64,000 nt of DNA from the NCBI RefSeq assembly GCF_024345535.1, contig NZ_JAGQBH010000004.1, forward strand, positions 124,001 to 188,000. The letters run 5' to 3'. Both the position numbers and the translations under genes were made by a program. This document shows positions 53,290-62,610 of this stretch, piece by piece; position 1 is the stretch's first letter, and every line of letters starts with the position of its first letter. The DNA is from Cyanobium sp. N.Huapi 1H5 (GTDB lineage Bacteria > Cyanobacteriota > Cyanobacteriia > PCC-6307 > Cyanobiaceae). The notes beneath the pieces are model-generated. The model did no database searches and was not told where the DNA came from. It was given only the letters and a program-made list of their open reading frames with translations.

Positions 53290-54375
53290 ATGCGCCGGCG
53301 CCTGCTGACCCTCGCCTGGAGCAGCAGCCAGGCCAGCGGCACCCTGGCCATCGGCGCCACCGCCTGGCTGCTCAGCGGCCTCACCCCGTCGCCGCTGGTG
53401 AACGGGGTGCTGCCGGCCCTGGCCACCCTGCCGCTGCTGCTGCCCCTGCCCCAGCGGATCCGGCTGGGCTCCCTGCTCCAGCTGCTCAGCCTGCTGCTGC
53501 TGCTGGCCGTGGCGGCGGGCCTGCTGGGACGCTCCGTGGTCGCCCCCCTGCTGGCCATCGCCCTGCTGGCGGTGGGTCTGCGCCTGGCCCAGGACCCGCT
53601 GCAGCGCCAGCTCCATGGCCGCGGGGCGGTGCCGATCGGCGAGCTGCGGGCCGGCGCCGAGGCGGGCCGCCTGGCGGGCAACCTGCTCACGGCCATCCTG
53701 TTTCCCATCGGCAAGGCCCTGCTCCAGTTCGGCAGCGCCTTGGTGCTGCTGCTGCCCTTGGCGCCGCTGGTCGGGGCCCTGCGGGCCGGCGGCCACCGGG
53801 AGGAGCACGGCGATGGCGCGGCAGCGGCGGAGGCGGAGGCGGGAGCGGCGGCCGCCGCAGTGGAGCCGGCCCCCTGGCGCCTGGAGCCGGGCGGGGTGCT
53901 GCAGGGGCTGCTGCTCGGCGGCCTGTTCGCCCTGCTGCCCCTGTGGGTGCGCCAGCAGGCGGCGGGCAGCTGCTTCGATTTCGGCCTGCTGCTGACGGCC
54001 TACGGCCTGGGCCGGACCGGCGCCGAAGCCTGGGGCCTGCGGCTGCCGCCGCGCCTGCCCTACCTGCTGATGGCTGCCGTGCTGGTGGCGACCCAGTTCG
54101 TCGGCGGCTGGGGGGCCGTGCTGCTGTTCGTGCCCTTCGGCCTGCTGGCCGCCGTGGCGGATGCGCGCCTGGCCCTCGGGGTGGATCCGGGCGGCGACCT
54201 GCAGCAGAACTGGAGCGTCCTGGAGCGCTCCTCGGCCCTGGGGGGCCTGGCCGGCAGCCTCGGGATGGGGCTGGTCGCCCAGCTGATCGGCCTGGGCGGC
54301 AGCCTGCCGATCCAGCTGGCGGCCTTCCTGGGGGCGGCTGTTCTGCTGCCCCTCTTGCAGCGTCGCCGGCATTGA
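53290..54375 (+). CDS. MFS-like membrane protein
   Basis: A 361-residue protein with about ten to eleven hydrophobic helices and an Ala/Glu-rich loop in the middle (about residues 180-196). It lacks a clean MFS motif A but has the length and helix spacing of a reduced MFS transporter; ERSSALGGLAGSLGMGLVAQ near the end resembles helix 10-11 of that superfamily. The substrate is unknown. It sits 10 nt after ilvC and overlaps cbiB by 4 nt (TTGA). Confidence 0.7.
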   Translation: MRRRLLTLAWSSSQASGTLAIGATAWLLSGLTPSPLVNGVLPALATLPLLLPLPQRIRLGSLLQLLSLLLLLAVAAGLLGRSVVAPLLAIALLAVGLRLAQDPLQRQLHGRGAVPIGELRAGAEAGRLAGNLLTAILFPIGKALLQFGSALVLLLPLAPLVGALRAGGHREEHGDGAAAAEAEAGAAAAAVEPAPWRLEPGGVLQGLLLGGLFALLPLWVRQQAAGSCFDFGLLLTAYGLGRTGAEAWGLRLPPRLPYLLMAAVLVATQFVGGWGAVLLFVPFGLLAAVADARLALGVDPGGDLQQNWSVLERSSALGGLAGSLGMGLVAQLIGLGGSLPIQLAAFLGAAVLLPLLQRRRH

Positions 54376-55394
54376 GCCCGGCCCTGCCGGCCCTGCTTGT
54401 GCTGCTCGCCTGCGGACTCGACCGGCTGCTGGGGGACCCCCTCTGGTCGCCCCATCCCGTCCAGGTGATGGGCTGGGCGATCACCGGCCTGCGCCGGGCG
54501 GTGGAGGCCTGGGCCGGCGACGCCCCCCGGCGACTGCGGCAGGGCGGGCTGCTGCTCGCCCTGCTGGTGGTCGGCGCCAGCGGCCTGGCGGGCTGGGGCC
54601 TCGAGGCCCTCGCCCGGCGGGTCCCACCGGTGGGGATGCCCCTGCTGGTGCTGGGCCTGGCCAGCGCCCTGGCGGGCGGCAGCCTGGGGCGGGCCGTGCG
54701 GGCCGTGCTGGTGGCCCTGCCCGACCTGCCCCTGGCCCGCTCGCGCCTCGCCCGGATCGTGGGCCGCCAGGTGAGCCACCTGCCGGAAGCGGAGATCCTG
54801 CGGGCCGCCGCCGAGACCGCCGCCGAAAACGCCGTCGACGGCCTGTTCGCCCCGCTGTTCTGGATGCTGGCCGGGGCGGCCCTGCTGCAGCTGGGTCCGG
54901 CCCTGCCTTCCGTTCACCTGCCGGGGCCCCTGGCCCTGGCCTGGGGCTTCAAGGCCGCCAGCACCCTGGATTCGATGCTGGGCTACCGCCACGGACGCCT
55001 GCGCTGGCTGGGCACCGCCGGTGCCCGCCTCGACGACCTGCTCACCTGGCTGCCCACCCGGCTGGTGGCCCTGAGCCTGCCCCTGGCGGCGGGCCGGCCC
55101 GGGCAGACGCTCCCCTGGCTGCGGGCGGCCCTGCGGGATGGGGCCCCCGACCCCTCGCCCAATGCCGGGGTGTCGGAGGCGGCCTTCGCCCATGCCGCCG
55201 GCGTGCGATTGGGCGGGGCCAACACCTACGCCGATGGGGTGCGCATCAAGCCCACCCTGGCCGGCGGGGGCCGCCCCCCGGACCGGGCCGGGGTCGAGCG
55301 GATCCTGGCCCTGGGTGATCGACTGGAACTGCTGTGGCTGCTGCTGGCCCTGCCGGCCCTGACCCTGGTCGGTGCCGGATGGGCACCAGGATGA
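54372..55394 (+). CDS. cbiB: Adenosylcobinamide-phosphate synthase CbiB/CobD
   Basis: A 340-residue integral membrane enzyme that joins aminopropanol phosphate to adenosylcobyric acid in B12 (pseudo-B12 in picocyanobacteria) synthesis. LDRLLGDPLWSPHPVQVMGW, RAAAETAAENAVDGLFAPLFW, FKAASTLDSMLGYRH and AGVRLGGANTYADGV are family motifs in order. The start is TTG 54372, overlapping the previous stop by 4 nt. It ends close to a convergent sugar transferase gene (16-nt gap). No riboswitch is seen next to it. Confidence 0.92.
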   Translation: MSPALPALLVLLACGLDRLLGDPLWSPHPVQVMGWAITGLRRAVEAWAGDAPRRLRQGGLLLALLVVGASGLAGWGLEALARRVPPVGMPLLVLGLASALAGGSLGRAVRAVLVALPDLPLARSRLARIVGRQVSHLPEAEILRAAAETAAENAVDGLFAPLFWMLAGAALLQLGPALPSVHLPGPLALAWGFKAASTLDSMLGYRHGRLRWLGTAGARLDDLLTWLPTRLVALSLPLAAGRPGQTLPWLRAALRDGAPDPSPNAGVSEAAFAHAAGVRLGGANTYADGVRIKPTLAGGGRPPDRAGVERILALGDRLELLWLLLALPALTLVGAGWAPG

Positions 55395-55410
55395 GGGGGC
55401 GGGGAAGGCC

Positions 55411-56127
55411 TCAGTAGGCGCCGCGGTCGCGGGGGTCGAGCATCACCCCGATCGTGCGCAGGATGATGCGCAGATCCATCAGCAGGGTGCGGCGGCGGGC
55501 ATAGCGGACATCCAGCCGGACCCGCTCGGGGTAGCTGAGGTTGTTGCGACCGGACACCTGCCAGAGGCCGGTCAGGCCGGGCCGCACCGCCAGCACCTCG
55601 TCCATGCGGTTGCCGTAGCGCTCCAGCTCGCTCCTGACGATCGGGCGCGGGCCCACCACGCTCATCTCGCCCCGGAGCACGTTGAGGAACTGGGGCAGTT
55701 CATCGAGGCTGGAGCGGCGCAGGAACTTGCCCAGGCGGGTGATGCGCGGATCGTTCTTGAGCTTGAAATCGTTGCGGAACTCCTCATCCAGATCCGGGGA
55801 TTCGGCCAGCAGCTTGGAGAGAAGGCGATCGGCGTCGCGCCGCATGGTGCGGAACTTGATGCAACCGAAGCTGCGGTAATCGCGGCCCACCCGTTGCTGC
55901 ACGTAGAACACCGGGCCGCGGGAGGTGACCTTCACCAGCAGGGCCAGGGCCAGCAGCACCGGCGACCCGAGGGTGAGCACGGTGAGGGAGAAGACGATGT
56001 CCCCGGCGCGCTTGACGACGCGGTCGCGCTTGGACTGAAAGGCGATCAGCTCTTCCGCGGTGAGCACCTGCGCCGGAGCCGTCACAAGCTGCCGAGAGGC
56101 GTAGGGAGTCCCGATGGAAGAGAGCAT
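55411..56127 (-). CDS. Bacterial sugar transferase (polyprenyl-phosphate phosphoglycosyltransferase)
   Basis: A 238-residue monotopic enzyme that starts a polysaccharide by moving sugar-1-phosphate onto undecaprenyl phosphate. A reentrant membrane helix (about 44-68, DIVFSLTVLTLGSPVLLAL) is followed by the family block GCIKFRTMRRDAD, NDPRITRLGKFLRRSSLDELPQ with DELPQ, MSVVGPRPIV and RPGLTGLWQVSGRN. Unlike WcaJ it lacks the multi-helix N-terminal part. It is downstream of a glycosyltransferase gene on the same strand (65-nt gap). Confidence 0.92.
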   Translation of the reverse strand: MLSSIGTPYASRQLVTAPAQVLTAEELIAFQSKRDRVVKRAGDIVFSLTVLTLGSPVLLALALLVKVTSRGPVFYVQQRVGRDYRSFGCIKFRTMRRDADRLLSKLLAESPDLDEEFRNDFKLKNDPRITRLGKFLRRSSLDELPQFLNVLRGEMSVVGPRPIVRSELERYGNRMDEVLAVRPGLTGLWQVSGRNNLSYPERVRLDVRYARRRTLLMDLRIILRTIGVMLDPRDRGAY

Positions 56128-56192
56128 GGGGGACGGGTTCGTTAGAAGAAGTTAAGGATCAGCCCGTGCGGAACTCCATCCCTTGGGGCCAC

Positions 56193-57386
56193 TCAGATCA
56201 GAGGCACAGGACGGCCGAGGCGGCGGCGGTGCTGCTGCCAGAGCTGGTCGAGCAGGGTTTCCATCCGGCGACGGAAGACCGGGGGGGCAAAGCTCTCCGC
56301 CCGGCGCCGCTGCCCCTCCGCCGGCAGGGATCGCCAGAGCCGGCCCGCCTCGAAGTGCTCCAGGGCGGCCGCCAGGCTGGCGGCGTTCTGCTCCGGGAAC
56401 AGCAGACCGGTGGGCGCGGCCTCGCCATCCCTGAGGCAGCGCACGCTGTCGAGCACCCCGCCCTGGCCGAAGGCGATCACCGGGGCACCGGCGGCCATCG
56501 CCTCCACCGGCGCGATGCCGAAATCCTCCAGGCCGGCGTACACGTAGGCCCGCGCCCGCTCCAGCCAGGCGGCGGTCTCCCGGTCCGGCAGGCGACCGAG
56601 GAAGCGGATGGCCGGGCCCGCCATCGCCTCCAGCCGCCGCCGCTCCGGGCCGTCACCCAGCACCACCAGCGGCAGGCCGGTGCGGTTGAAGGCCTCCACC
56701 ACCACATCCACCCGCTTGTTGGGCACCAGCCGGCAGAGGCTGACGTAGACGTCATCCCGGGGCTGATCCCAGCGGAAGCGCTCCACCGCCACCGGAGGCG
56801 GCAGCACGTGGGCGCGACGGCGCCAGAAGCAGCGGATGCGCCGGGCGGTGAAGCGGGAGTTGGCCACCAGGGCATCCACCCGGGCACTGCTGACCACATC
56901 CCACTGGCGCAGCTGGTGCAGCTGCAGCCGCACCAGGGGGCCCATGGGCCCGCGGGCCATTGCCGAGCGGGCCAGGTAGGTGTGCATCTGGTCCCAGGCG
57001 TAGCGGGCCGGGGTGTGCACATAGCTGACGTGCAGCTGGTCCGGACCGGTGATCACCCCCTTGGCCACCAGGTGGCTGCTGCTGATCACCAGGGGATGGC
57101 CGGAGAGGTCGAGCTGCTCGATCGCCAGGGGCAGCAGCGGCAGGTACTGCTGCACGTGGCTCACCCCCCAGGGGAGCCGCTGGATGAAGCTGGTGCGGAC
57201 CCGGCGGCCGGCCAGCCAGCTGCCGGGCCGGGAACTCTCGCCGTCCACCAGGGCGAACAGGGCCGGGGGGGTTCCCAGGCCGGCCAGGAGCCGGTCGAGC
57301 TCCTCCACCACCTGCTCGGCTCCTCCCACCGACCGGGGGGTGAACCACTCGTGCACCAGGGCGACTGGGCTGGGGTAGGCCTCCAT
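56193..57386 (-). CDS. Glycosyltransferase family 4
   Basis: A 397-residue GT-B glycosyltransferase. The N-terminus VALVHEWFTPRSVGGAEQVV has the Gly-Gly loop, YVHTPARYAWDQ is the acceptor-side His motif typical of a mannosyl-type subfamily, SLCRLVPNKRVDVVVEAF starts the donor domain, and EDFGIAPVEAMAAGAPVIAFG is the EX7E motif. It probably extends the lipid-linked sugar begun by the downstream sugar transferase. The start ATG 57386 fits the family. The frame continues upstream without support. Confidence 0.9.
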   Translation of the reverse strand: MEAYPSPVALVHEWFTPRSVGGAEQVVEELDRLLAGLGTPPALFALVDGESSRPGSWLAGRRVRTSFIQRLPWGVSHVQQYLPLLPLAIEQLDLSGHPLVISSSHLVAKGVITGPDQLHVSYVHTPARYAWDQMHTYLARSAMARGPMGPLVRLQLHQLRQWDVVSSARVDALVANSRFTARRIRCFWRRRAHVLPPPVAVERFRWDQPRDDVYVSLCRLVPNKRVDVVVEAFNRTGLPLVVLGDGPERRRLEAMAGPAIRFLGRLPDRETAAWLERARAYVYAGLEDFGIAPVEAMAAGAPVIAFGQGGVLDSVRCLRDGEAAPTGLLFPEQNAASLAAALEHFEAGRLWRSLPAEGQRRRAESFAPPVFRRRMETLLDQLWQQHRRRLGRPVPLI

Positions 57387-57493
57387 GGCAGGCACCGTAG
57401 GCGCCAGTATCACGAAAACTCTCAGCCGATTGCCCTGGCCGGGGTCTCTGCCGAAGCTAAGGCGACGACTGGGATGGCGAGAGCCGGGACACG

Positions 57494-57736
57494 ATGGCGA
57501 TCCGCGAGCTTCTCGAAGACGCCCTGCAGGAGCCTTCCATCGGCACAACCGCCTGCTTCCGCTGGCATGCCACCTCCGTGGGAATCGCGGCGCTCTGGTG
57601 TGACGGCAAACCTCCGCCGGCGCCGCCCTTCGATGTGGCGCTCAAGGAGGGTCTGCAGGTGGGACTCGACCTCAGCCGGGAGGAACGGGAGTTTCACCAG
57701 GTGAAATCCGGCCTGGTGCTGCTGTTCCATTCCTGA
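57494..57736 (+). CDS. Small hypothetical protein
   Basis: An 80-residue soluble-looking protein (MAIRELLEDALQEP start) with two cysteines (TACFRWH, ALWCDGK) and mixed helix/strand character. I do not recognise it. It has its own 107-nt upstream gap shared with the glycosyltransferase, GGGAC 4 nt before the ATG, and codon use like true genes. It ends 46 nt before the opposed tRNA-Ser. Confidence 0.55.
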   Translation: MAIRELLEDALQEPSIGTTACFRWHATSVGIAALWCDGKPPPAPPFDVALKEGLQVGLDLSREEREFHQVKSGLVLLFHS

Positions 57737-57782
57737 CGCGCGCAGGCCAGGCCTGACGGCGCTGAGGCCAGGCCTGCAGAAA

Positions 57783-57867
57783 CGGAGAGGGTGGGATTCG
57801 AACCCACGGAAGGTTGCCCTTCAAACGATTTCGAGTCGTTCGCTTTCGACCACTCAGCCACCTCTCC
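57783..57867 (-). tRNA. tRNA-Ser(CGA)
   Basis: An 85-nt class II tRNA: acceptor stem GGAGAGG/CCTCTCC, anticodon stem ACGA/TCGT with loop CTCGAAA (anticodon CGA), variable arm GGGCAACCTTCC, T-arm GTGGG-TTCGAAT-CCCAC, discriminator G. No CCA is encoded. It lies 37 nt after the comEC end on the same strand. Confidence 0.97.
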
Positions 57868-57904
57868 ACACCCCTGGCGCCATGGCGTCGGGGATCGGCT
57901 CACT

Positions 57905-59947
57905 TTACGGAGCGGTCAGCGCACCGCTGGTCCCGCTGGCCCGCCAGCCCCGCGGCAGGGGGGCGCCCGTTGGCGCGGCACCACTGAGCCACACCCGCGG
58001 CGGCCCGTGCACCAGCAGGGCCCGCTGCTCGGCGGGCCGGGGCCGGACCCCCAGCCACACCCCTTCGCCGGCGGCCGGACGGTCCAGCCGCCAGGTGGTC
58101 AGCGCCTGGCGGTCGGGCAGCAGCAGCCAGCGGTGGCGGCCCAGCTGCAGGCGCAGGGCGTGGCTGTCCATGGCCAGGGCCTCCACCCCAAGCCCCTGGC
58201 TCACCAGCCGCTGGCCGGCGGCCAACGGGGCCGACCCGCCGCCGTAGTCCAGCACCCGTCCGGCCTGGCGGCTCCAGCAGGCCGGATCGGCTCCGGCCAC
58301 CGGATCCAGCAGCAGGGTCCAGTCGAAGCGGGCCACCCCCAGGGCCTGGGCCAGCTGGCCGGCCTGACGGCAGCTGAAGCCGTCGGCGCGGGTGCTGACC
58401 AGCGCGGCGCGGCCCTGGTGCCGGGCCAGCAGCAGGTCGCGGGGGGGACCGCCCTCCCCCTGGTGAACCAGCAGCAGCTGGTCGCCGCCCAGCAGCACCA
58501 GATGGGCCGCCAGCACCCCGGCGCCAAGGCCCGCCGCCAGGAGCCGAAGGCGCCGGCCCGTCTCCGGCAGCACCAGAGGCAGCAGGGCCAGGGTGAACAG
58601 CAGCACCAGCAGCGGCAGGGGCCGGCCGCTCTGCCACTGGGCCATGGGCAGGCCAGCGACCCCATGGGCGAGCTGGAGCAGCAGCTGGGCCAGCCAGCCG
58701 AGGGGGAGCAGCAACGGCGCCAGCAGGGGCGGCAGCAGCACGGCCACCGCCGCCAGGGCCATCGCCCCAAGGGTGAGCGGCGTGAGCAGGGGGCCGGCCA
58801 GCAGGTTGGCCGGCACGGCATAGAGCGGCACCACCCCGAAGTGGAGCAGCTGCAGGGGCAGGGTCCAGAGGCTGGCCGCCACCGGCACCGCCAGGGCCGG
58901 GGCCAGCCAGCTCCGCCACCAGCCCGCCGCCCCGGGAGGGCCACCGGGCAGCCGCCGGGCCAGGGCCTGCTCCAGGGGCCGCGCCGTCAGCACCAGGCCG
59001 GCGGTGGCGGCGGCGCTGAGCTGGAAGCCCACGTCATGCAGCCAGGCCGGCCGCAGCAAGAGCATCCCCGCCAGGCTGAGGCCGAGGATTCCCAGGGGCC
59101 TCCCGCGGCGGCCGCTCTCCAGCAGCACCAGGGCGATGGCCCCCATCAGCACCGCCCGCACCACCGAGGGCTGGGGCCCGGCCAGCACCAGGAACAGCAC
59201 GATGGCCCCGGCCCCCAGGCCCAGCCGCGCCCAGCGGCCGAGCCCCCGGCCGATGGCCAGCACCGCCCCCAGCAGGACCGTGAGGTGGAACCCGGAGGCG
59301 GCCAGGGCATGGGAGAGGCCGGCAACACGGAAGTCGGCGCGCAGTTCGGACGGCAGGGGCACCACGGCGCTGCCAAGCACCAGGGCCGCCAGCAAGCCGC
59401 CCCGCTCCGGGCCCGCCGCCGCCACGAAGCGCACGGCGATGGCGCGGCGCAGGTCGGCGATCGGGGTGGCGGGCCGGCGGAGCACCTCCAGCCGCTCCAC
59501 CGCCAGGCGGGTCCAGGCGCCCTGGCGGGCCAGGCGCTCCGCCGGCCCCGCCAGCAGGGGGTGGGGGGCCGGTCGGGGCCGGCGCAGCTGCCCGCTCACC
59601 CGCACCTCCCAGCCCTCGCGCAGCGCCGGACAGACGGGGAAGCCCAGCTCGCTGCGCCCCCCCGCCGTCTGCAGCAGCACCCGGCAGGGACCCGGACCCG
59701 TCGCCTGCCCCGCCGCTCCGGCCACGGGGGCCCCGGCGGCCACCGGGTCGCCCAGCAGGCGGCCGTGAAGGATCACCGGCTGCGGCCCATCACCGCCGGC
59801 GAGCAGCCGCAGCGGATCGGCCGGACCAGGCTGGAGCGGCCGCAGCTGGGCCTGGACCAGCACCACGAGCAGCAGCAGCAGCGGCAGCAAGGGGGAGCGG
59901 AGCATGCTCCAGGGTTCCCGCCGGCGGCCGTGGGCCCCCGCCGCCAT
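57905..59947 (-). CDS. comEC: ComEC/Rec2-type DNA uptake channel
   Basis: A 680-residue membrane protein of natural transformation, which carries single-stranded DNA across the inner membrane. A helix at about 15-35 and an OB-like part (VRVSGQLRRPRP) come first. The Competence domain follows: GLSHALAASGFHLTVLLGAV, AGPQPSVVRAVLMG, LLRPAWLHDVGFQLSAAATAG. Eight or more further helices follow. The C-terminal domain is shortened and lacks the HxHxDH of a metallo-beta-lactamase nuclease. ATG 59947 is preceded by AGGAG at the ideal distance. It is divergent from an MscS gene. Confidence 0.92.
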   Translation of the reverse strand: MAAGAHGRRREPWSMLRSPLLPLLLLLVVLVQAQLRPLQPGPADPLRLLAGGDGPQPVILHGRLLGDPVAAGAPVAGAAGQATGPGPCRVLLQTAGGRSELGFPVCPALREGWEVRVSGQLRRPRPAPHPLLAGPAERLARQGAWTRLAVERLEVLRRPATPIADLRRAIAVRFVAAAGPERGGLLAALVLGSAVVPLPSELRADFRVAGLSHALAASGFHLTVLLGAVLAIGRGLGRWARLGLGAGAIVLFLVLAGPQPSVVRAVLMGAIALVLLESGRRGRPLGILGLSLAGMLLLRPAWLHDVGFQLSAAATAGLVLTARPLEQALARRLPGGPPGAAGWWRSWLAPALAVPVAASLWTLPLQLLHFGVVPLYAVPANLLAGPLLTPLTLGAMALAAVAVLLPPLLAPLLLPLGWLAQLLLQLAHGVAGLPMAQWQSGRPLPLLVLLFTLALLPLVLPETGRRLRLLAAGLGAGVLAAHLVLLGGDQLLLVHQGEGGPPRDLLLARHQGRAALVSTRADGFSCRQAGQLAQALGVARFDWTLLLDPVAGADPACWSRQAGRVLDYGGGSAPLAAGQRLVSQGLGVEALAMDSHALRLQLGRHRWLLLPDRQALTTWRLDRPAAGEGVWLGVRPRPAEQRALLVHGPPRVWLSGAAPTGAPLPRGWRASGTSGALTAP

Positions 59948-60003
59948 CGACACTCCTGGCAACGCCACGGGACAATCCCTTCGGCGGATCCAGGGAATCG
60001 GGG

Positions 60004-61689
60004 ATGCAGCGGCAGAGATTCACGTGGCGGCCGTGGACCCTTCGAAAGCGGATCGCCCTGCTGACGCTGCTGCTCTGGCTCGGGCTGGGGTCAGCACTGG
60101 GGCTGGGGCTTGACCCGCCCAGGCCGGCATGGGCCGGCGAAGGCGCCACCACGGCGGCGGCCGCGCCGGGCTGTGCGACCACCCCCCTCTTCATCGGCCT
60201 CGATGGCCGCCGCTACCTGGAGATCCGCCGGGCCCCCGCCGCCCAGAGGCTCGACGACTACGTCCGCCGCGCCAATGCCCGCCTGCTGGAGCTGGCGCAG
60301 GATCACACCGTCCAGCCCCACCAGCTCGTGGTGCAGGACGAGCCCCCCTTCTCCCTGGTGGGTGTCAGGGAACCGGACGGGCGCTTCGCACCCGAACTGG
60401 CCGTGGGCGATCGCGCGGCGGCCTGCTTCGGGGTGACGCGGCAGCAGCTGGCGCTGCGCTATCGGGACGGCATGCGGCGGGCGATCACCAGCTACCGGGG
60501 CAGCCACACCCTCGCGTCCTGGTCGAGGGGAACGGCCCTGGCGGCGCTGGTGCTGGGGTTCTACATCCTCTGGCTGCGGGTTCAGGGGGGGCTCAACCGG
60601 CGGCTCCAGCGGCACTTCGCCGAACGCCCCCGCTTCCTGATGCAGGGGCTGGGCCGCCTGGGCCTGGGCGGGTTCGTCGCGGTGGACCAGGTGCGCCAGC
60701 TCATGCAGTGGCTGCGCCAGGTGGCGCACTGGTCGCTGGTGCTGGTGATCAGCTACCTGCTGATTCCGCTGCTGCTGGGCTTCTTCCCCCCCACCGAAGC
60801 CATCGCCGAAGGTCTGCGGGGGCAGATCAGAACGGTGGTGATGGGTTTCCTGGGCGGCATCGTGCAGGCGATCCCCAATCTCGTCTCGATCGGGGTGATC
60901 CTGGTCATCACCGTGCTGGCGATCCGGGCCAGCCAGTCCTGGTTCCGCGCCGTCGACCACGGCCGGATCCGGCTTCCCGGCTTCTACCAGGAGTGGGCCC
61001 TGCCGACGGCCCGACTGGTGGGGATCCTGCTCGGCCTGGCCGGACTGGCGGCCGCCTTTCCCTACATCCCCGGCTCCGGCAGCAAGGTGTTCCAGGGGGC
61101 CGGTCTGTTCATCGGTGCCCTGGCGGCGCTGGGCTCCAGCGCCATCGCCAGCAACATCATCAGCGGCCTGATGCTCATCTACACCCGGGCCTTCCGCGAA
61201 GGCGACCGGGTGGAGATCAACGGCGTGGTGGGAGTGGTGCAGGACCGGGCCCTGCTGGTGACCCGCCTGCAGACACCGCGCAACGAACTGGTGAGCATTC
61301 CCAATGCCAGCGTGATCGGCGCCTCGGTGGTGAACTACAGCTTCTCCCGCCGGGAGATCAGCCAGCCCGTGGCGATCGCCACCACGATCACCATCGGCTA
61401 CGACGTGCCCTGGCGGCAGGTGCACGCGCTGATGCTGGCGGCCGCCGGCAGCGTGGCGGGCATCACCGACGAGGTGGCGCCGTTCGTGCTCCAGACCTCC
61501 CTCAACGACTTCCACATCAGCTACGAGCTCAACGCCTTCGTGCGCCATCCGGACACCTATCGCCAGACCCTCTCGGAGGTGCTGGCGGCGCTTCAGGATC
61601 AGTTCGCCGCCGCCGATGTGGAGATCCTCTCTCCTGGCTATCACGCCATCCGCAACGGCAACCGCAGCACCGTGCCGAAGAACGGCTGA
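60004..61689 (+). CDS. Large MscS-family mechanosensitive channel
   Basis: A 561-residue MscS-like channel. A signal or anchor helix (about 17-45, ending PAWAGEG) is followed by a periplasmic domain of about 130 residues with a Cys (APGCATTPLF), then five membrane helices. The pore helix is Gly/Ala-rich (FIGALAALGSSAIASNIISG), and the beta domain starts at FREGDRVEINGVVGVV with IPNASVIGASVVNYSF. The extra N-terminal domain makes it twice the size of the other channel at 11.9 kb. It shares a 56-nt divergent gap with comEC. Confidence 0.9.
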   Translation: MQRQRFTWRPWTLRKRIALLTLLLWLGLGSALGLGLDPPRPAWAGEGATTAAAAPGCATTPLFIGLDGRRYLEIRRAPAAQRLDDYVRRANARLLELAQDHTVQPHQLVVQDEPPFSLVGVREPDGRFAPELAVGDRAAACFGVTRQQLALRYRDGMRRAITSYRGSHTLASWSRGTALAALVLGFYILWLRVQGGLNRRLQRHFAERPRFLMQGLGRLGLGGFVAVDQVRQLMQWLRQVAHWSLVLVISYLLIPLLLGFFPPTEAIAEGLRGQIRTVVMGFLGGIVQAIPNLVSIGVILVITVLAIRASQSWFRAVDHGRIRLPGFYQEWALPTARLVGILLGLAGLAAAFPYIPGSGSKVFQGAGLFIGALAALGSSAIASNIISGLMLIYTRAFREGDRVEINGVVGVVQDRALLVTRLQTPRNELVSIPNASVIGASVVNYSFSRREISQPVAIATTITIGYDVPWRQVHALMLAAAGSVAGITDEVAPFVLQTSLNDFHISYELNAFVRHPDTYRQTLSEVLAALQDQFAAADVEILSPGYHAIRNGNRSTVPKNG

Positions 61690-61720
61690 GCGATCCCACT
61701 GGACCCATCCGCCGGAGCGA

Positions 61721-62605
61721 TCAGCCTGAGGAGACCAGCTGCCGCTGCTGCCAGCTCAGGAACAGGGTGCTGACGATCACGGTGACCAGCACGTAGCTGA
61801 GCAGGCCGGGGATCAGGCCCGGCAGCCCCTTGCCGTAGGTCAGGGCCAGCTGGGCGGCCAGTCCGGTGTTGCGCATCCCCGACACCAGGGCCACGGTGCG
61901 GCGTTCCAGCGGGTCCGAACCGGCCAGCCCGTAACCGATCGCCAGGCTGAGCACGCTGAGCACGGCCATGCCGGCCAGGGCCACCAGGTTCTGCTGCAGG
62001 AAAGGCAGCAGCTGGCGGCCGGCAAGCAGCAGCAGGGCCGCCATCATCACCATCAGCAGCACGGTGGCCAGACCCCCGAGGGCCCGGCTGCAGCGCTGCG
62101 CCAGCTCAGGCTGCCACTGCCCCAGCAGCAGCCCGGCGACCACCGGCAGCACCTGCACCTTCAGCACCTGGCCCGCCACCTGGCCCGGGGTGATCCCCCA
62201 GTCGGCCACCTCCCAACCCCGGAGACCCGCGGCGGCGCGGAAGATCACCTCCATCAGCGGAACCGTGACGATCGCCAGCAGCGCCGCGCCGATCTGCAGC
62301 CGCGCGGCCAGCTCGGCCGTACCGCCGCTGCTGCGCACCCGGAACAGGATCAGGGGGGCGCTGGGACAGGCCAGCATCAGGGCCATGGCCACCCAGGCGG
62401 GCCGGCTCAACAGGCCATGGAGGGGCATCAGCACCAGGGCCAGCCCGGCGAGGGGCACCAGCACGCAGGTGCCCAGCAGCACGCGCCCGAGGAAGGCGGG
62501 GCGATCCCTGAGCAGCAGGAACGGGTAGTGCTTCAGCCCCAGGCCCAGGCTGAACATCAGGGTGACGATCGTGGCCGAGACCAGAACGCCGGCGGCTTCG
62601 CGCAT
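61721..62605 (-). CDS. Bile acid:sodium symporter (BASS)-family transporter
   Basis: A 294-residue membrane protein with nine to ten helices of the BASS/ASBT fold. LMFSLGLGLK near the start, MALMLACPSAPLILFR and ALVSGMRNTGLAAQLALTYG (with the conserved Asn-Thr-Gly) are typical. Substrates of cyanobacterial members include bicarbonate (SbtA is a different family), pyruvate and other organic acids; here it is unknown. ATG 62605 is used; TTG 62614 overlaps the DUF202 stop. It is the last of a four-gene minus-strand run. Confidence 0.8.
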   Translation of the reverse strand: MREAAGVLVSATIVTLMFSLGLGLKHYPFLLLRDRPAFLGRVLLGTCVLVPLAGLALVLMPLHGLLSRPAWVAMALMLACPSAPLILFRVRSSGGTAELAARLQIGAALLAIVTVPLMEVIFRAAAGLRGWEVADWGITPGQVAGQVLKVQVLPVVAGLLLGQWQPELAQRCSRALGGLATVLLMVMMAALLLLAGRQLLPFLQQNLVALAGMAVLSVLSLAIGYGLAGSDPLERRTVALVSGMRNTGLAAQLALTYGKGLPGLIPGLLSYVLVTVIVSTLFLSWQQRQLVSSG

Positions 62606-62610
62606 GGTGA

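Noticed and set aside
57791..60064. A 757-codon plus-strand open frame opposite comEC
   Set aside because: Gln/Gly/Pro/Arg-rich product with no domain, exactly antisense to a gene with clear ComEC motifs; it also crosses the tRNA-Ser gene. It is a high-GC shadow.
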